Shown here piece after piece: positions 45,915 through 54,675 of a stretch of 64,000 nt of DNA. A program made the translations under genes and the position numbers. The notes below the pieces were generated by a model. It was given only the letters and a program-made list of their open reading frames with translations. It did not search any database and was not told where the DNA came from. The stretch comes from Flavobacterium sp. HTF (GTDB taxonomy: Bacteria; Bacteroidota; Bacteroidia; Flavobacteriales; Flavobacteriaceae). Location of the stretch: contig NZ_QETH01000008.1 in NCBI RefSeq assembly GCF_003105115.1, positions 49,773 through 113,772 of the forward strand, in the 5' to 3' direction. Numbering within the stretch: position 1 is the first letter of the stretch; each line of letters begins with the position of its first letter.

Positions 45915-46288
45915 AACCAGAAATTTAGAAAGTAAATTACAAAAACCGATATAGATTAGTTTATACTATATTGATAACTGATTATATAATTTTAAGATAC
46001 CCGCAATTACAAAGTTTTATACTTAAAGTCTTTCAAGATCGAAATACTTTAAATATTTATAGAAGTTACCACCTTATTTTCTTTGATGTAAAAAGGAATC
46101 CCAGCAGGTCAAAAGTGCAACGATTCTTTTCATGGCAAAAAAGAATCAATTCCATTTTAATTAAGAAAGGATATTGAAGGGAGATCAATTGCATATTTAT
46201 TTTTCGTATTTTCACTATGGTTTATAATGTTGAATTAAAACAACCTGCCGAAAATATTTATCACATATTTTAAAATAATTTTAAATCG
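45915..46288. other. Gene-free divergent region
   Basis: 374 bp between the kinase start and the membrane protein start, AT-rich. I see no convincing gene, repeat or hairpin; one 68-codon plus-strand frame is judged spurious. It should hold both promoters. Confidence 0.5.
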
Positions 46289-46843
46289 ATGGAAACTATC
46301 ATTATAATGGAGAAGAAAAAGTCAATTACAACTGATGTAATTCTCGTAGCAATATTTGCTGTTGTTCCATTATTTTTCCTTATTAAATGGCTGATATTGG
46401 CCGACGAAGGACTGGTGTTTATTATTTTTTTTATTGTGGTGACTTTATTCTTTCCATCAGTAGTAATATCAGGTTATATATGGGATGTAAGGCAGAAGAT
46501 AGTATTAAGTAAGTCCGGAATTACATTACATTTTGGAAGAAATATTATAGATATCATGCATTGGGCCGGGAGTTTTAGTATTAGACCGCATCAGGAAGTT
46601 TTTTGGGCTGAAATAGACGCTTTTCAAATTGATGCTTACGAATGCCGGGAGTCAGCAGAAGGGGGAGGTTATTCAACTTTCATGAAGTACAACCTCTTAA
46701 TTCAAATTAAAAATAAAGACAAAGTAGTTTTTAATTTTGAAAAATTTAGTCCAAAATATTACACTATCAGTTTAACTAAATTTAAAGAAACTCCAAACGA
46801 GATATTAGAGATTTGTGAACGGTTTCTGCAAAATATAAAATAG
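46289..46843 (+). CDS. Hypothetical membrane protein, two helices plus a soluble PH-like part
   Basis: 184 residues; an internal ATG at codon 7 (MEKKKSITTDV) is an equally good start. Two adjacent hydrophobic helices (about 18-37 and 42-64) are followed by strands such as VLSKSGITLHFGRNI and IDAFQIDAYECRE and a C-terminal helix. The order of hairpin plus beta-rich domain resembles bacterial PH-like proteins, but I could not assign a family. Single gene next to the tRNA-Tyr fragment repeat. Confidence 0.6.
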   Translation: METIIIMEKKKSITTDVILVAIFAVVPLFFLIKWLILADEGLVFIIFFIVVTLFFPSVVISGYIWDVRQKIVLSKSGITLHFGRNIIDIMHWAGSFSIRPHQEVFWAEIDAFQIDAYECRESAEGGGYSTFMKYNLLIQIKNKDKVVFNFEKFSPKYYTISLTKFKETPNEILEICERFLQNIK

Positions 46844-46963
46844 TTACATTTCTTAGAGAGATTTCTTATATAAAGTTTTAAACCTAAATTTCTTAGGTGT
46901 TGATTTTGCCACAGAAATTTTGTTCGGGTTTAAAATAAAAATGCAAAATCATTATAAAAGAAA

Positions 46964-46992
46964 AAAACCTGCGAATCCTAGATTTGCAGGTT
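46964..46992. terminator. CCTGCGAATC hairpin in the left repeat
   Basis: AACCTGCGAATC-CTA-GATTTGCAGGTT. The same hairpin as at 23249-23294 and at 60512-60541. Here it stands 120 bp after the gene at 46843 and could terminate it. Confidence 0.6.
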
Positions 46993-47043
46993 TTACTACG
47001 TTTTTGAAAAGATTGAAAACTTTCGTTTCTGTTACCTTTTTAG

Positions 47044-47067
47044 TGGGGAGAGCAGGATTCGAACCTG
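47044..47067 (-). pseudogene. 3' fragment of tRNA-Tyr
   Basis: 24 bases identical to the discriminator, 3' acceptor strand and T-arm of the complete tRNA-Tyr (60596-60676). The D-arm, anticodon arm and 5' acceptor strand are absent; the sequence after GAACCTG is unrelated. It cannot be a functional tRNA. Confidence 0.85.
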
Positions 47068-47195
47068 AAGCCTTAAACCCGCTTATTTACTGCGTTTTGT
47101 TTAATTTATCCTTAATGAAGAAAATGTTCTGCTTTTGAAATACAAGACCGGCAGTAATTTTTAGTAAAAACTGGAATTAATAACTTTAAATTTAA

Positions 47196-47540
47196 TTATA
47201 AACTATTTGAAGTAACTTTCTCTCTGTGTTGCAATCCCCATTTCTCCATTGCAAATAACACCTCATATAAAGTTTTACTATATTCTGTTAATTCGTATTG
47301 AACTGTTATTGGCTTAGTATGCATAACCTGACGTGTGACTAGTCCGTTCATTTCCAGCTCTTGTAATTCTTTTGATAAAATGCGTGGAGAAATGCCTGCA
47401 TCGCGTGTCAGTTCGTTAAAGCCTTTCTTGCCGTTAACCAATATTGAAATTAAGACAAGCTTCCATTTTCCTCCCACTACATCAAGTGTGTCACGTATAG
47501 CTAATTTAGATTTAAAGCAACTTCCCTCTTGTGCCTCCAT
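47196..47540 (-). CDS. HxlR-family winged-helix regulator
   Basis: 114 residues. An early cysteine (GSCFKSKL) stands in the sensing position, followed by LDVVGGKWKLVLISILVNGKKGFNELTRDAGISPRILSKELQELE and a dimerisation helix LFAMEKWGLQHRE. Divergent from a DoxX gene, the usual partner in this family; two exact 17-bp direct repeats lie directly in front of its ATG. Expected to repress the DoxX gene and itself until an electrophile or quinone reacts. Confidence 0.88.
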   Translation of the reverse strand: MEAQEGSCFKSKLAIRDTLDVVGGKWKLVLISILVNGKKGFNELTRDAGISPRILSKELQELEMNGLVTRQVMHTKPITVQYELTEYSKTLYEVLFAMEKWGLQHREKVTSNSL

Positions 47541-47541
47541 A

Positions 47542-47576
47542 TACTATTCTTTTTGTAAGTACTATTCTTTTTGTAA
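47542..47576. promoter_or_regulatory. Two exact 17-bp direct repeats at the HxlR start
   Basis: TACTATTCTTTTTGTAA occurs at 47542-47558 and again at 47560-47576, period 18 bp. A looser inverted copy is at about 47591-47607 (TATAGTATTTCGTAATAG). The first repeat abuts the hxlR ATG, so binding there would overlap its own ribosome-binding region and the divergent DoxX promoter. Confidence 0.6.
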
Positions 47577-47632
47577 CAGATAACAAATGTATAGTATTTC
47601 GTAATAGATTTGTGAAAAATAAAACATGAATT

Positions 47633-47998
47633 ATGACACAGAAAACGATTAAGATTGCAGGTTGGGTATTAACAATTATTATTGCATTACTATTTGGGCT
47701 AAGTGCCTCTTTAAAATTTATGCAGAGTGAAGAAACTCTGACTCAGGCTGCCGCCATAGGAATTGATGGTAAAACTTATCTAATTATCGGAATCATTGAA
47801 ATTGCATCGTTACTACTTTTTATTATTCCTCGTACCGGCGTAATAGGTACTTTATTATTGGCGGCATATTTAGGTGGAGCTATAGCCACCCACTTAACGC
47901 ACCAGCAGCCAGTAATTCTAGCGGTATCGGTACAGGTGCTAATTTGGATAACTGCATTTATACGTTTTCCTGAGCTTAGACAAAGGCTTTTTGTATAA
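47633..47998 (+). CDS. DoxX-family membrane protein
   Basis: 121 residues with four hydrophobic segments (about 10-28, 48-64, 69-88, 96-113), the DoxX fold. AGWVLTIIIALLFGLSASLKFMQSEE and LIIGIIEIASLLLFIIPRTGVIGTLLLAAYLGGAIATHL are characteristic. DoxX proteins take part in sulfur and thiol redox handling or as subunits of membrane oxidoreductases. The divergent HxlR gene suggests induction by reactive electrophiles. Confidence 0.85.
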   Translation: MTQKTIKIAGWVLTIIIALLFGLSASLKFMQSEETLTQAAAIGIDGKTYLIIGIIEIASLLLFIIPRTGVIGTLLLAAYLGGAIATHLTHQQPVILAVSVQVLIWITAFIRFPELRQRLFV

Positions 47999-48062
47999 AG
48001 AGACCTTTAAGATTAAACATTATTGGAAACATTAAATATTTAATTCAATCCGGCTGGTTGTA

Positions 48063-48108
48063 AAAACTAAGAAAACCATTTAATTATATAAATGGTTTTC
48101 TTAGTTTT
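48063..48108. terminator. Perfect 20-bp hairpin after DoxX
   Basis: Positions 48063-48082 and 48089-48108 are exact inverted copies (AAAACTAAG... and ...CTTAGTTTT) with a 6-base loop. It begins 65 bp after the DoxX stop. Flanking T and A runs allow action on both strands, also for a minus-strand gene, although none ends here. Confidence 0.75.
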
Positions 48109-48228
48109 AATTATGTTTTTTCGAAGAATTGAACATAGTAATGATAGCTAAAAGCTAACAACTTGTAAGTTATATTTTATGCTTGTATTGTAAAATGTGC
48201 AAACAACTCTAAAAGAGTGTTGTAATTA

Positions 48229-48660
48229 TCACTGTGAATTAAATAATAGTTTGTCATTATTAAGTTTATTAAAAACTTTTAATACACCTACAACTTGTTC
48301 CGGTTCTTTTAAATAAGTTTTTAAATCAAAGTATTTTACCGCTTCAATTTCATTATTTGGAGTAATCTCCTGGTCAAGCTTATACAGATAGCAGTCCTGT
48401 TCCATTATTATATTACCTTCTTCTTTAAAAGCGGGTACTTGAATATGACAATAATATGTGATTAGAGATGGCTCAAGTGTGATATTTAATTCTTCTCTTA
48501 TTTCTCTGATCAAAGATTGCATTGGTGTTTCACCAAAATCAATTTTGCCTCCCGGAAGATACCAGGCATTTTTATTTTTGCTGAATGCTAAAAGCAGTTT
48601 ATTATTATTAATAAGCAACAATCCAACAGTTGGTAAAGTTACTGATGTACTGTGTTTCAT
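48229..48660 (-). CDS. NUDIX hydrolase
   Basis: 143 residues. The Nudix box is complete: GGKIDFGETPMQSLIREIREEL, fitting G-x5-E-x7-R-E-x2-E-E. It would hydrolyse a nucleoside diphosphate linked to another group, with a magnesium ion held by the Glu residues. The substrate is not predictable. It lies 11 bp after the LOG gene stop, on the same strand, so the two are probably one operon. Confidence 0.88.
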   Translation of the reverse strand: MKHSTSVTLPTVGLLLINNNKLLLAFSKNKNAWYLPGGKIDFGETPMQSLIREIREELNITLEPSLITYYCHIQVPAFKEEGNIIMEQDCYLYKLDQEITPNNEIEAVKYFDLKTYLKEPEQVVGVLKVFNKLNNDKLLFNSQ

Positions 48661-48671
48661 AGGGATTTATA

Positions 48672-49250
48672 TTATGGTTTTTTAGTGACCCATTTCTCTT
48701 CAAATGGCGATTTGTACAATACCATCCTGTTTAGCAGCTCATCTATATTGTCGCTTACGATAATCATTTGTTGGTTCACCTCTTTTAAAAAACCGTTATC
48801 GACCATATTCTGAACTAAATGTAAAAGGTCATCATAAAACCCGTCGATATTTAAAATAGCTAATGGTTTTTTGTGTAAACCAAGTTGTGCCCAAGTAAGC
48901 ATTTCGAAAAATTCTTCTAATGTACCAAAACCTCCCGGCATAGTAATAACTCCGTCGGATAGTTCATTCATTTTGGTTTTTCGTTCATGCATAGTTTCTA
49001 CTATTATTAATTCATTCAAGTGCTCATGAGCAATTTCTTTTTCTTTTAAGAAATTTGGTAAAACTCCAATAACTGTACCTCTGTTTTTAACTGCACCATT
49101 TGCAACAGCTCCCATGAGGCCTACATTTGCACCTCCATAAATTAATTTTATGTTTCTTTGTGCTAATTTTTGCCCAAGTAAGTACGCTTGATCTTCATAT
49201 ATTTTTAAACTTCCGAAACTTGATCCGCAAAATACTGTTATTGCTTTCAT
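48672..49250 (-). CDS. LOG-family protein (TIGR00730)
   Basis: 192 residues with the signature PGGFGTLEEFFEMLTWAQLGLHKKP and the upstream GGANVGLMG. LOG proteins are cytokinin-type phosphoribohydrolases or nucleotide 5'-monophosphate hydrolases with a Rossmann-like fold. The catalytic Glu in G-T-x-x-E and an Arg earlier (HERKTKM) are present. Paired with a NUDIX enzyme, which suggests nucleotide clean-up. Confidence 0.9.
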   Translation of the reverse strand: MKAITVFCGSSFGSLKIYEDQAYLLGQKLAQRNIKLIYGGANVGLMGAVANGAVKNRGTVIGVLPNFLKEKEIAHEHLNELIIVETMHERKTKMNELSDGVITMPGGFGTLEEFFEMLTWAQLGLHKKPLAILNIDGFYDDLLHLVQNMVDNGFLKEVNQQMIIVSDNIDELLNRMVLYKSPFEEKWVTKKP

Positions 49251-49377
49251 TTATATTTAATTTAAATATGTTTTTCTACAAAAAAACAAAAATGATTGAA
49301 TCTGAATTATTTGAATAGAAAGACATCAGTATTTTACAATAAGGTAAAGTTGTTTCTCTAACTTATAAATTGAAGAA

Positions 49378-49752
49378 TTAAATCCATTCCAATTCTTTGA
49401 CAGTCTTTTCATTTTCAATATTCCCAGTGTGTAATGTTGCTTTTGGTTCAAAAAGAAGGTTAAATACAATTTCCCCGTTTGTATGTGGCCTATGCTCAAC
49501 ACCCTTTGGAACAATTAAAATTTCTCCCTCTTTGACTTCTACAGTTTTTCCGTCTCTAAAGTCCATTAATAATGTTCCTTTAAACACCATAAAAAGTTCA
49601 TCTTCATTGTCATGGCTGTGCCATACAAAGTCATCTTTAAGTTTGCATAGTTTTACATATTGTCCGTTCAATTCTCCTATAATATGTGGAGTCCATTGCT
49701 TTTCAAATAATGAAAATTTTTCCATTATATTGATAGATTTAATTTCTTGCAT
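49378..49752 (-). CDS. Cupin-domain protein
   Basis: 124 residues. Motif 1 WHSHDNEDELFMVFKG holds the HxH-x-E metal ligands, and motif 2 (IVPKGVEHRPHTN) supplies the last histidine. The single small barrel is typical of cupin_2 proteins, which include isomerases and sugar- or ligand-binding proteins. Start at ATG 49752; a second ATG at codon 10 is possible. Upstream neighbour is the SASA esterase, 52 bp away on the same strand. Confidence 0.85.
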   Translation of the reverse strand: MQEIKSINIMEKFSLFEKQWTPHIIGELNGQYVKLCKLKDDFVWHSHDNEDELFMVFKGTLLMDFRDGKTVEVKEGEILIVPKGVEHRPHTNGEIVFNLLFEPKATLHTGNIENEKTVKELEWI

Positions 49753-49804
49753 AGTTTTTTAATTTAATGGGTTAATTTTTACTTTGAATGAACTTTAATT
49801 TGGA

Positions 49805-50680
49805 TCACGATGGGCTATTTATTAATGCCAACTGATGCTCAAACTCGATACTTGATAATTTTCCGGCTCCAAAGTTAATTTCTAAGAGTGCTATATTTTC
49901 TGTCTTTGTAAGAGGTCTGTTCTCAAGAATCGTCACTTTTTCACTCTCACCGTGAAGAGGACTTAAAACGCTCTTTTTACGATCAAATGCCTCGAAATAA
50001 CGGAGGCCAAATTTACGCTGCGAAACTGCATCGAAATGAAGGCCGTCTGCATTTGCGGTAAGTCCGTCTGCTGTAACAAAAAAGCAATTATGTTTTTCCT
50101 TGGCAATTTTTCGCAAGGCTTGGTTAACGAGGTTATATTCTGTAAAATATTGACCATATCTGCCACTACTCAGATAATCTCCCAATCCGCCTGCGATTAA
50201 AGGTATATCCAGTAAGTTTAATTTTTGTCTGAAAGCATCAATTATAAGACTAAGTTTATCATAGTAAACATCAGACCGATTGTTAAAGCTGTCATTTTCC
50301 CCTTGATGCCATAAAATCCCGGTTAATACACTTGACTTTTGGGCGATTTTGGCATGATATAAAGCATTTTCAAAAAGTATTCCGTCAACAGCCCAATCAT
50401 CAAGACTTGTACCACCGTCCGCACATGGAATAAATCCTATCTGCTTATCGTTATTTTTAAGACACCACGATGCTGCAAAAGAAGCAGCCAATCCTATACC
50501 GGATGTTGGTCTGTCAAAATTTATTGGTTCAAACATTGTTTGCCAACGACCGTTAACGAGTGTTTTGATGTTATCGTTATAAATTTGCTTAACATTGTTT
50601 AAATATCCTCGGCCCGCCATATTCGACTGACCAATCATTAGGAAAGAATATAGCATTTTTCTGTATTTTACAATTTTCAA
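49805..50680 (-). CDS. SASA-domain carbohydrate esterase
   Basis: 291 residues; a start at codon 9 (MLYSFLMIGQSNM) is the other option. The SGNH hydrolase core is present: nucleophile block IGQSNMAGRG, oxyanion Gly in FVPCADGGTSLDDW-like segment, WHQGENDS and the C-terminal D-x-x-H as DGLHFDAVSQRKFG. Family: sialate O-acetylesterase and acetyl-xylan-esterase-like (CE6-type). No signal peptide is evident, so intracellular action is likely. Not adjacent to the PUL. Confidence 0.82.
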   Translation of the reverse strand: MKIVKYRKMLYSFLMIGQSNMAGRGYLNNVKQIYNDNIKTLVNGRWQTMFEPINFDRPTSGIGLAASFAASWCLKNNDKQIGFIPCADGGTSLDDWAVDGILFENALYHAKIAQKSSVLTGILWHQGENDSFNNRSDVYYDKLSLIIDAFRQKLNLLDIPLIAGGLGDYLSSGRYGQYFTEYNLVNQALRKIAKEKHNCFFVTADGLTANADGLHFDAVSQRKFGLRYFEAFDRKKSVLSPLHGESEKVTILENRPLTKTENIALLEINFGAGKLSSIEFEHQLALINSPS

Positions 50681-50775
50681 TCAAAAAGGTGATTATTTAT
50701 GTTCTGTATTTGATTATGAATTAATTAATATTATTGTTTCGGTACAATATTAATAAATATTGTTTGCCATAATTA

Positions 50776-51291
50776 TTATTTCAGCGAGTCCAGTATCGTT
50801 TCAAAGTATACAGAATTTATACCTTTCAATTTAAATTCCTGAAAATCTATGTCTATCATTTGTGCCCAGCTCATGGATTCATCAATTTGTCGTCCCTTGT
50901 ATTTTATGTAAATTTCTTTAGCTTTTTCAACTTCTCCCATTAGTAAATAAGCGTGAGCAAAATTTCCTTTTATATATAGGTCCTTGTCATTCAGACTATT
51001 TGCAATATTCAGAGACTCCATTGCCTTTGAATATTGTTTTGTTAAAAGATAATTCCATGCAAGGCTATTATAGTCCATTGCAGTCCCATTTCCTGAAACA
51101 ATAATTTCTTTGTAAATATTGATTGCCGTCATTAAATCATTTGCTTTGGCAGCATTACCGGCATTTTTCCTTTTTATTTTTAATTCATTATTTACAATTG
51201 AGCTTGTATTTTTAGCAGAAGTATTTTCACTATTTTGGGCATATAAAATTTGCCCTGCTAAAATAACCAGAAGATAAAGTATTGTTTTCAT
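50776..51291 (-). CDS. TPR-repeat protein, exported
   Basis: 171 residues with signal peptide (ending LYAQ, about 19). TPR-like helices include AANDLMTAINIYKEIIV, LAWNYLLTKQYSKAMESLNIA and NFAHAYLLMGEVEKAKEIYIKY. A periplasmic scaffold for protein binding is plausible. It starts 16 bp downstream of the beta-helix gene stop, so one operon. Confidence 0.75.
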   Translation of the reverse strand: MKTILYLLVILAGQILYAQNSENTSAKNTSSIVNNELKIKRKNAGNAAKANDLMTAINIYKEIIVSGNGTAMDYNSLAWNYLLTKQYSKAMESLNIANSLNDKDLYIKGNFAHAYLLMGEVEKAKEIYIKYKGRQIDESMSWAQMIDIDFQEFKLKGINSVYFETILDSLK

Positions 51292-51307
51292 TGTGAATCT
51301 TATTTGT

Positions 51308-51916
51308 TTATTCCTTTAGTTGCTGAATAAGTTCCAGCCTTTTAACGATTGTATTTTTAACCAAAATAGTTCCTGGAGATAAAACGGCATTAGCGCCAAT
51401 TTTACTGTGGTCACCTATTAATGATCCAAATTTCTCAGAATTGGTTAGGTATACCACATCTTTATATTTTACTGAAATTTGTTTGTTTTCTCTTTCATTA
51501 TAATGATTGGCACAAATCGATCCTGCTTCAAAATTGATATTCTGGCCGATAATACTGTTTCCGATGTAGTTGAAATGTGCAACAATGGAGTTATCACTAA
51601 TGAAAGACTGTTTTATTTCAGCGCCCGGACCTATTGTTACATTTTTACCTAGTAGTATTGGGCCGCGTAAATAAGAATTCGCGCCCACAAAACAATTTTC
51701 AGAAATAATGATAATTCCTTTAAAAGAAACATTTTTTTCTACGACCGCTTTTTTATGTATGGCAATATTACCTTCAATATGATATTCATATGAAAGTCCT
51801 GCAATAACTTTCAAAAGTATACCGCCAAGTTGTTCCACCAGTTCCCATGGACTATTATGGGAGTGATCAGGAAAATAATAATTAATATTTTCAACAAACT
51901 TTTTAATTGTTATCAT
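51308..51916 (-). CDS. Left-handed beta-helix protein (acyltransferase or nucleotidyltransferase-like)
   Basis: 202 residues. Hexapeptide repeats run through the middle (IAIHKKAVVEKNVSFKGIIIISENCFVGANSYLRGPILLGKNVTIGPGAEIKQSF...). A C-terminal turn SLIGDHSKIGANAVLSPGTILVKNTIV finishes the helix. The layout matches the C-terminal half of GlmU-like enzymes without the pyrophosphorylase half. Substrate unknown. Upstream of the TPR gene in one operon. Confidence 0.78.
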   Translation of the reverse strand: MITIKKFVENINYYFPDHSHNSPWELVEQLGGILLKVIAGLSYEYHIEGNIAIHKKAVVEKNVSFKGIIIISENCFVGANSYLRGPILLGKNVTIGPGAEIKQSFISDNSIVAHFNYIGNSIIGQNINFEAGSICANHYNERENKQISVKYKDVVYLTNSEKFGSLIGDHSKIGANAVLSPGTILVKNTIVKRLELIQQLKE

Positions 51917-52001
51917 ACTCCTGTTAATTTTAATACCTGATGCAATTAATGTTTTACTTTTTTTGGCCTGATATTTAGTAGATATATTTTTTAAAATACA
52001 T

Positions 52002-52037
52002 AAAGACTACTAAGGGTCTAAATCCCAAGTAGTCTTT
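52002..52037. terminator. Terminator between the TIG lipoprotein and the beta-helix gene
   Basis: AAAGACTACT...AGTAGTCTTT (10 bp) with an inner GGG/CCC pair. It stands 39 bp after the TIG gene stop on the minus strand. Confidence 0.75.
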
Positions 52038-52075
52038 ATATAATTCAGGAAATGATTGTCATCTATTTTATAGTG

Positions 52076-53041
52076 CTAATTTTCTGTATATTTAAAAACT
52101 TCATTGGCAGTTACAGCACCTTTTACAACTAATACAGTTACTTTATAGGTATGACCACTTTGTAATTTAGGAGCTTTTACCTTTATTTCGTTTTCTTCAC
52201 TTGATATTACCATTCCGGCAGTACTTCCCTGATTGGTTTCTGCATCCTTAAAACTTACCAAGGTTGAAATCCCAATTCCGTAAATATCTTTCAGGTTTGT
52301 TCCTTTAATTGTTATGGTTGTATCCTTGCTCCCTGCTGTAGGGGTCATAGAAGTTATAGTAGGCACTACTACCTCGAATAAGCTTGGTGCTTTAACCGTC
52401 ATTCCTGCGATTGTGACTGAGATAGGATAACTGCCTTTAGGAGTATCTTTTGGTACAGAAAGGAAAAGTTCTTTGTTTCCAACATTGGTCAGGCTGGCCT
52501 GTATTACAATACCGTTAAACGAGATCTGGTCAATATGAAATGAATTTCTAAACCCTTTACCGTAGATATTTATAAACTGTCCTGCAAAGCCTTTGGTATA
52601 TGAAATCGAGTTGATAACCGGTGCATTTAAATGAAAACTATCAGAAGAAGTAATTGAAGTATTTCCTGAAGTATAGACAATTTTAACTTCAGCTTCGTTA
52701 AGGTCATTAGGTACAATGACTTTCGCAGTTGTTGGAGTAGCGCTTACAATTGTAGTTTCTACATTGCCAAATTTTAACTGAAGATTGGCACGGTTTGCCT
52801 CAATGTTAGTTCCTGTAATGGTAATAGTATCCCCTAAAAATGCATTTTTGGGATAAAATCCGGTAAATGTAGAGGGAGCAGGAGTTCCTGTCCCGGGAGT
52901 TCCCGGTAAAGGGTCAACTACTTCAGGAGGCTGCGGTGTAACCAGGTCAGGAGGTGGAGGAGAGGAGGTATTATCATCACTACATCCTATAATAGATATT
53001 GCAAACATAATTAATGCAGCAAAGGCAATTTTATTTTTCAT
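52076..53041 (-). CDS. IPT/TIG-domain lipoprotein
   Basis: 321 residues, lipobox ISIIGC. A Pro/Thr-rich linker (about 24-58) leads to three TIG modules: FYPKNAFLGDTITITGTNIEANRANLQLKFGN, SYTKGFAGQFINIYGKGFRNSFHIDQISFNG, and MTPTAGSKDTTITIKGTNLKDIYGIGIS. Surface attachment and ligand binding are typical roles. It differs from the PUL TIG protein and is not next to SusC/D genes here. Confidence 0.82.
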   Translation of the reverse strand: MKNKIAFAALIMFAISIIGCSDDNTSSPPPPDLVTPQPPEVVDPLPGTPGTGTPAPSTFTGFYPKNAFLGDTITITGTNIEANRANLQLKFGNVETTIVSATPTTAKVIVPNDLNEAEVKIVYTSGNTSITSSDSFHLNAPVINSISYTKGFAGQFINIYGKGFRNSFHIDQISFNGIVIQASLTNVGNKELFLSVPKDTPKGSYPISVTIAGMTVKAPSLFEVVVPTITSMTPTAGSKDTTITIKGTNLKDIYGIGISTLVSFKDAETNQGSTAGMVISSEENEIKVKAPKLQSGHTYKVTVLVVKGAVTANEVFKYTEN

Positions 53042-53371
53042 AAATTGTATTTTAAGTAGATTTGTGTAAACCGAATAAAATGAGTTAATTTTTACTATGA
53101 ATTAACTTTTAATGATCCTAAGTTTCTTTATTTAGATAATTTCTTAATCAATCAATTTTCCGGAAATAAATGATTATCGGTGCCAAAATTAGAGCATCAC
53201 TTAGAAAAAAAATATCAGGATATGGTTATTTAATAGTCGTAAATGGTAATCGTTGTAGGCTTTTAATTCGTTGCTAATTATGGTCATACGGACCATTTAT
53301 GAATTTATTGGGCAAATTTAAATCACGTTGATATTATAGTTATGTTTGTTGAATTAATGATATTTTAAATA

Positions 53372-54352
53372 ATGGATTTTAGCAATAATGAAGAAGGAGC
53401 ACTTATTAATCTCCTTGCCAGATCAATTGATGTTGAGCTTCAAAATGATGTTTTACATATTCCACCCCATATTGGTACGGGATATATTCGTCGTATAAAA
53501 ATCAACCATAAAATGCACATCTTCATTCGTAATTTTGAATTTAAGTTGGAGTGGAAATTAACACGTAATAATTTAGAAAATGATAAAAACCTTATTCTTA
53601 TCGCCTTTCATAATATTTTTAAAAGCAAGTACGATAGCCTAAGGGACCCTTCCGGACTTTTAACGGCTACAGGAAGTTTGCCCTCTGCCATGATCAGCAG
53701 TGTAGGGCTGGGCGCAGAGATTATAATTCCGGCCCACGTTAAAAACACCTCTATAGTTATTGCGGTCTATTCAGATTATTTGAAAGAACTCATCAACGAC
53801 AGCGGAAATAATTATTTGATACAAACCCTTGTAGCAGGATCAGAGTCTTTTTTATTTGAAGAAATTATCTCGCCGCAGATTCAAGATCTTGCTGCTGAGA
53901 TTGTTAATGCAAATATTATAGAACCGCTCCATAGACTTTATTTCAGGTCAAAAGCAGAACAGTTGATGTATCTGCTTTTGGTGGAACTATTAAAACGGGA
54001 CCAAATTTCTATTGGGGCAATAAATAATGTTGATATAAAGACTATCTATCGTGTACGGAACAAGATACTTGAAAACATAGATGAACCACCCAAGCTTGAA
54101 GATATCGTTTTATTTTCGGGTATGAGTAAATCAAAGTTACAGGTTCTGTTTAAACAGGTTTTTGGAAACAGTATTTACAATTATTATCAATCTTACAGAA
54201 TGCGCCAGGCAGCAGATATGATAAGGGAAGAACATATATCTGTATCTGAAGTAGGATACCGTATGGGTTTTTCTAACATGAGCCATTTTACCCGAATGTT
54301 TGAAAGACATATTGGAGTAAAGCCTAAAAAATATGCTACCACAAGGAAATAG
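53372..54352 (+). CDS. AraC-family transcriptional regulator
   Basis: 326 residues. The N-terminal 200 residues have no recognised sensor; the C-terminal double HTH is clear (LEDIVLFSGMSKSKLQVLFKQVFGNSIYNYYQSYRMRQA and VSEVGYRMGFSNMSHFTRMFERHIGVKPKKY). The general look resembles PchR-type regulators of iron or secondary metabolism genes. It starts 330 bp upstream-divergent from the TIG lipoprotein gene, which may be a target. Confidence 0.88.
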   Translation: MDFSNNEEGALINLLARSIDVELQNDVLHIPPHIGTGYIRRIKINHKMHIFIRNFEFKLEWKLTRNNLENDKNLILIAFHNIFKSKYDSLRDPSGLLTATGSLPSAMISSVGLGAEIIIPAHVKNTSIVIAVYSDYLKELINDSGNNYLIQTLVAGSESFLFEEIISPQIQDLAAEIVNANIIEPLHRLYFRSKAEQLMYLLLVELLKRDQISIGAINNVDIKTIYRVRNKILENIDEPPKLEDIVLFSGMSKSKLQVLFKQVFGNSIYNYYQSYRMRQAADMIREEHISVSEVGYRMGFSNMSHFTRMFERHIGVKPKKYATTRK

Positions 54353-54675
54353 CTTACAAGAGTCCTTAGATGCCTTAATCGAATTCTTAATATGTTTAAC
54401 CTCTAAATACTAAAATGATTGTTTTTAATGGAATATTGTATTGTAAAATTTCAACATTTTAAATACTTTTCACAAACATTAAAAATAAAGTATTTAGTTT
54501 AATCTGTTTTAATTAAGCTTCATGAACACATAAACAGGTTTAGGATTTCAAACATTGAAATGTTTTTAAATGAAGTATGGATATATCGAACCATCAGTTT
54601 ATGTGACAATTTTGTGAACATTGGCAAAATGACTTCTCATTATCAGGTATTTGAAGGTAATTGTTTGAAAGGCTA

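Larger units (their letters stand above)
46902..47067. repeat. Left copy of a ~165-bp direct repeat (tRNA-Tyr 3' end and flank)
   Basis: Aligned to 60455-60619 with few differences: GATTTTGCCA..., the CCTGCGAATC hairpin, ACTACGTTTTTGAAAAGATT, TTTCGTTTCTGTTACC and finally 23 bases of the tRNA-Tyr acceptor and T-arm. Both copies have the same orientation. Identity stops at GAACCTG. The repeats bracket 13.4 kb of accessory-type genes. Confidence 0.85.

Noticed and set aside
45971..46177. 68-codon plus-strand frame in the kinase upstream gap
   Set aside because: Aromatic and basic residue excess, no start context, no family; judged random.
46920..47138. 72-codon plus-strand frame reading GRAGFEPEAL
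   Set aside because: It runs through the hairpin and the antisense of the tRNA-Tyr fragment. GRAGFEPE is the usual false peptide made by translating a tRNA T-arm backwards.
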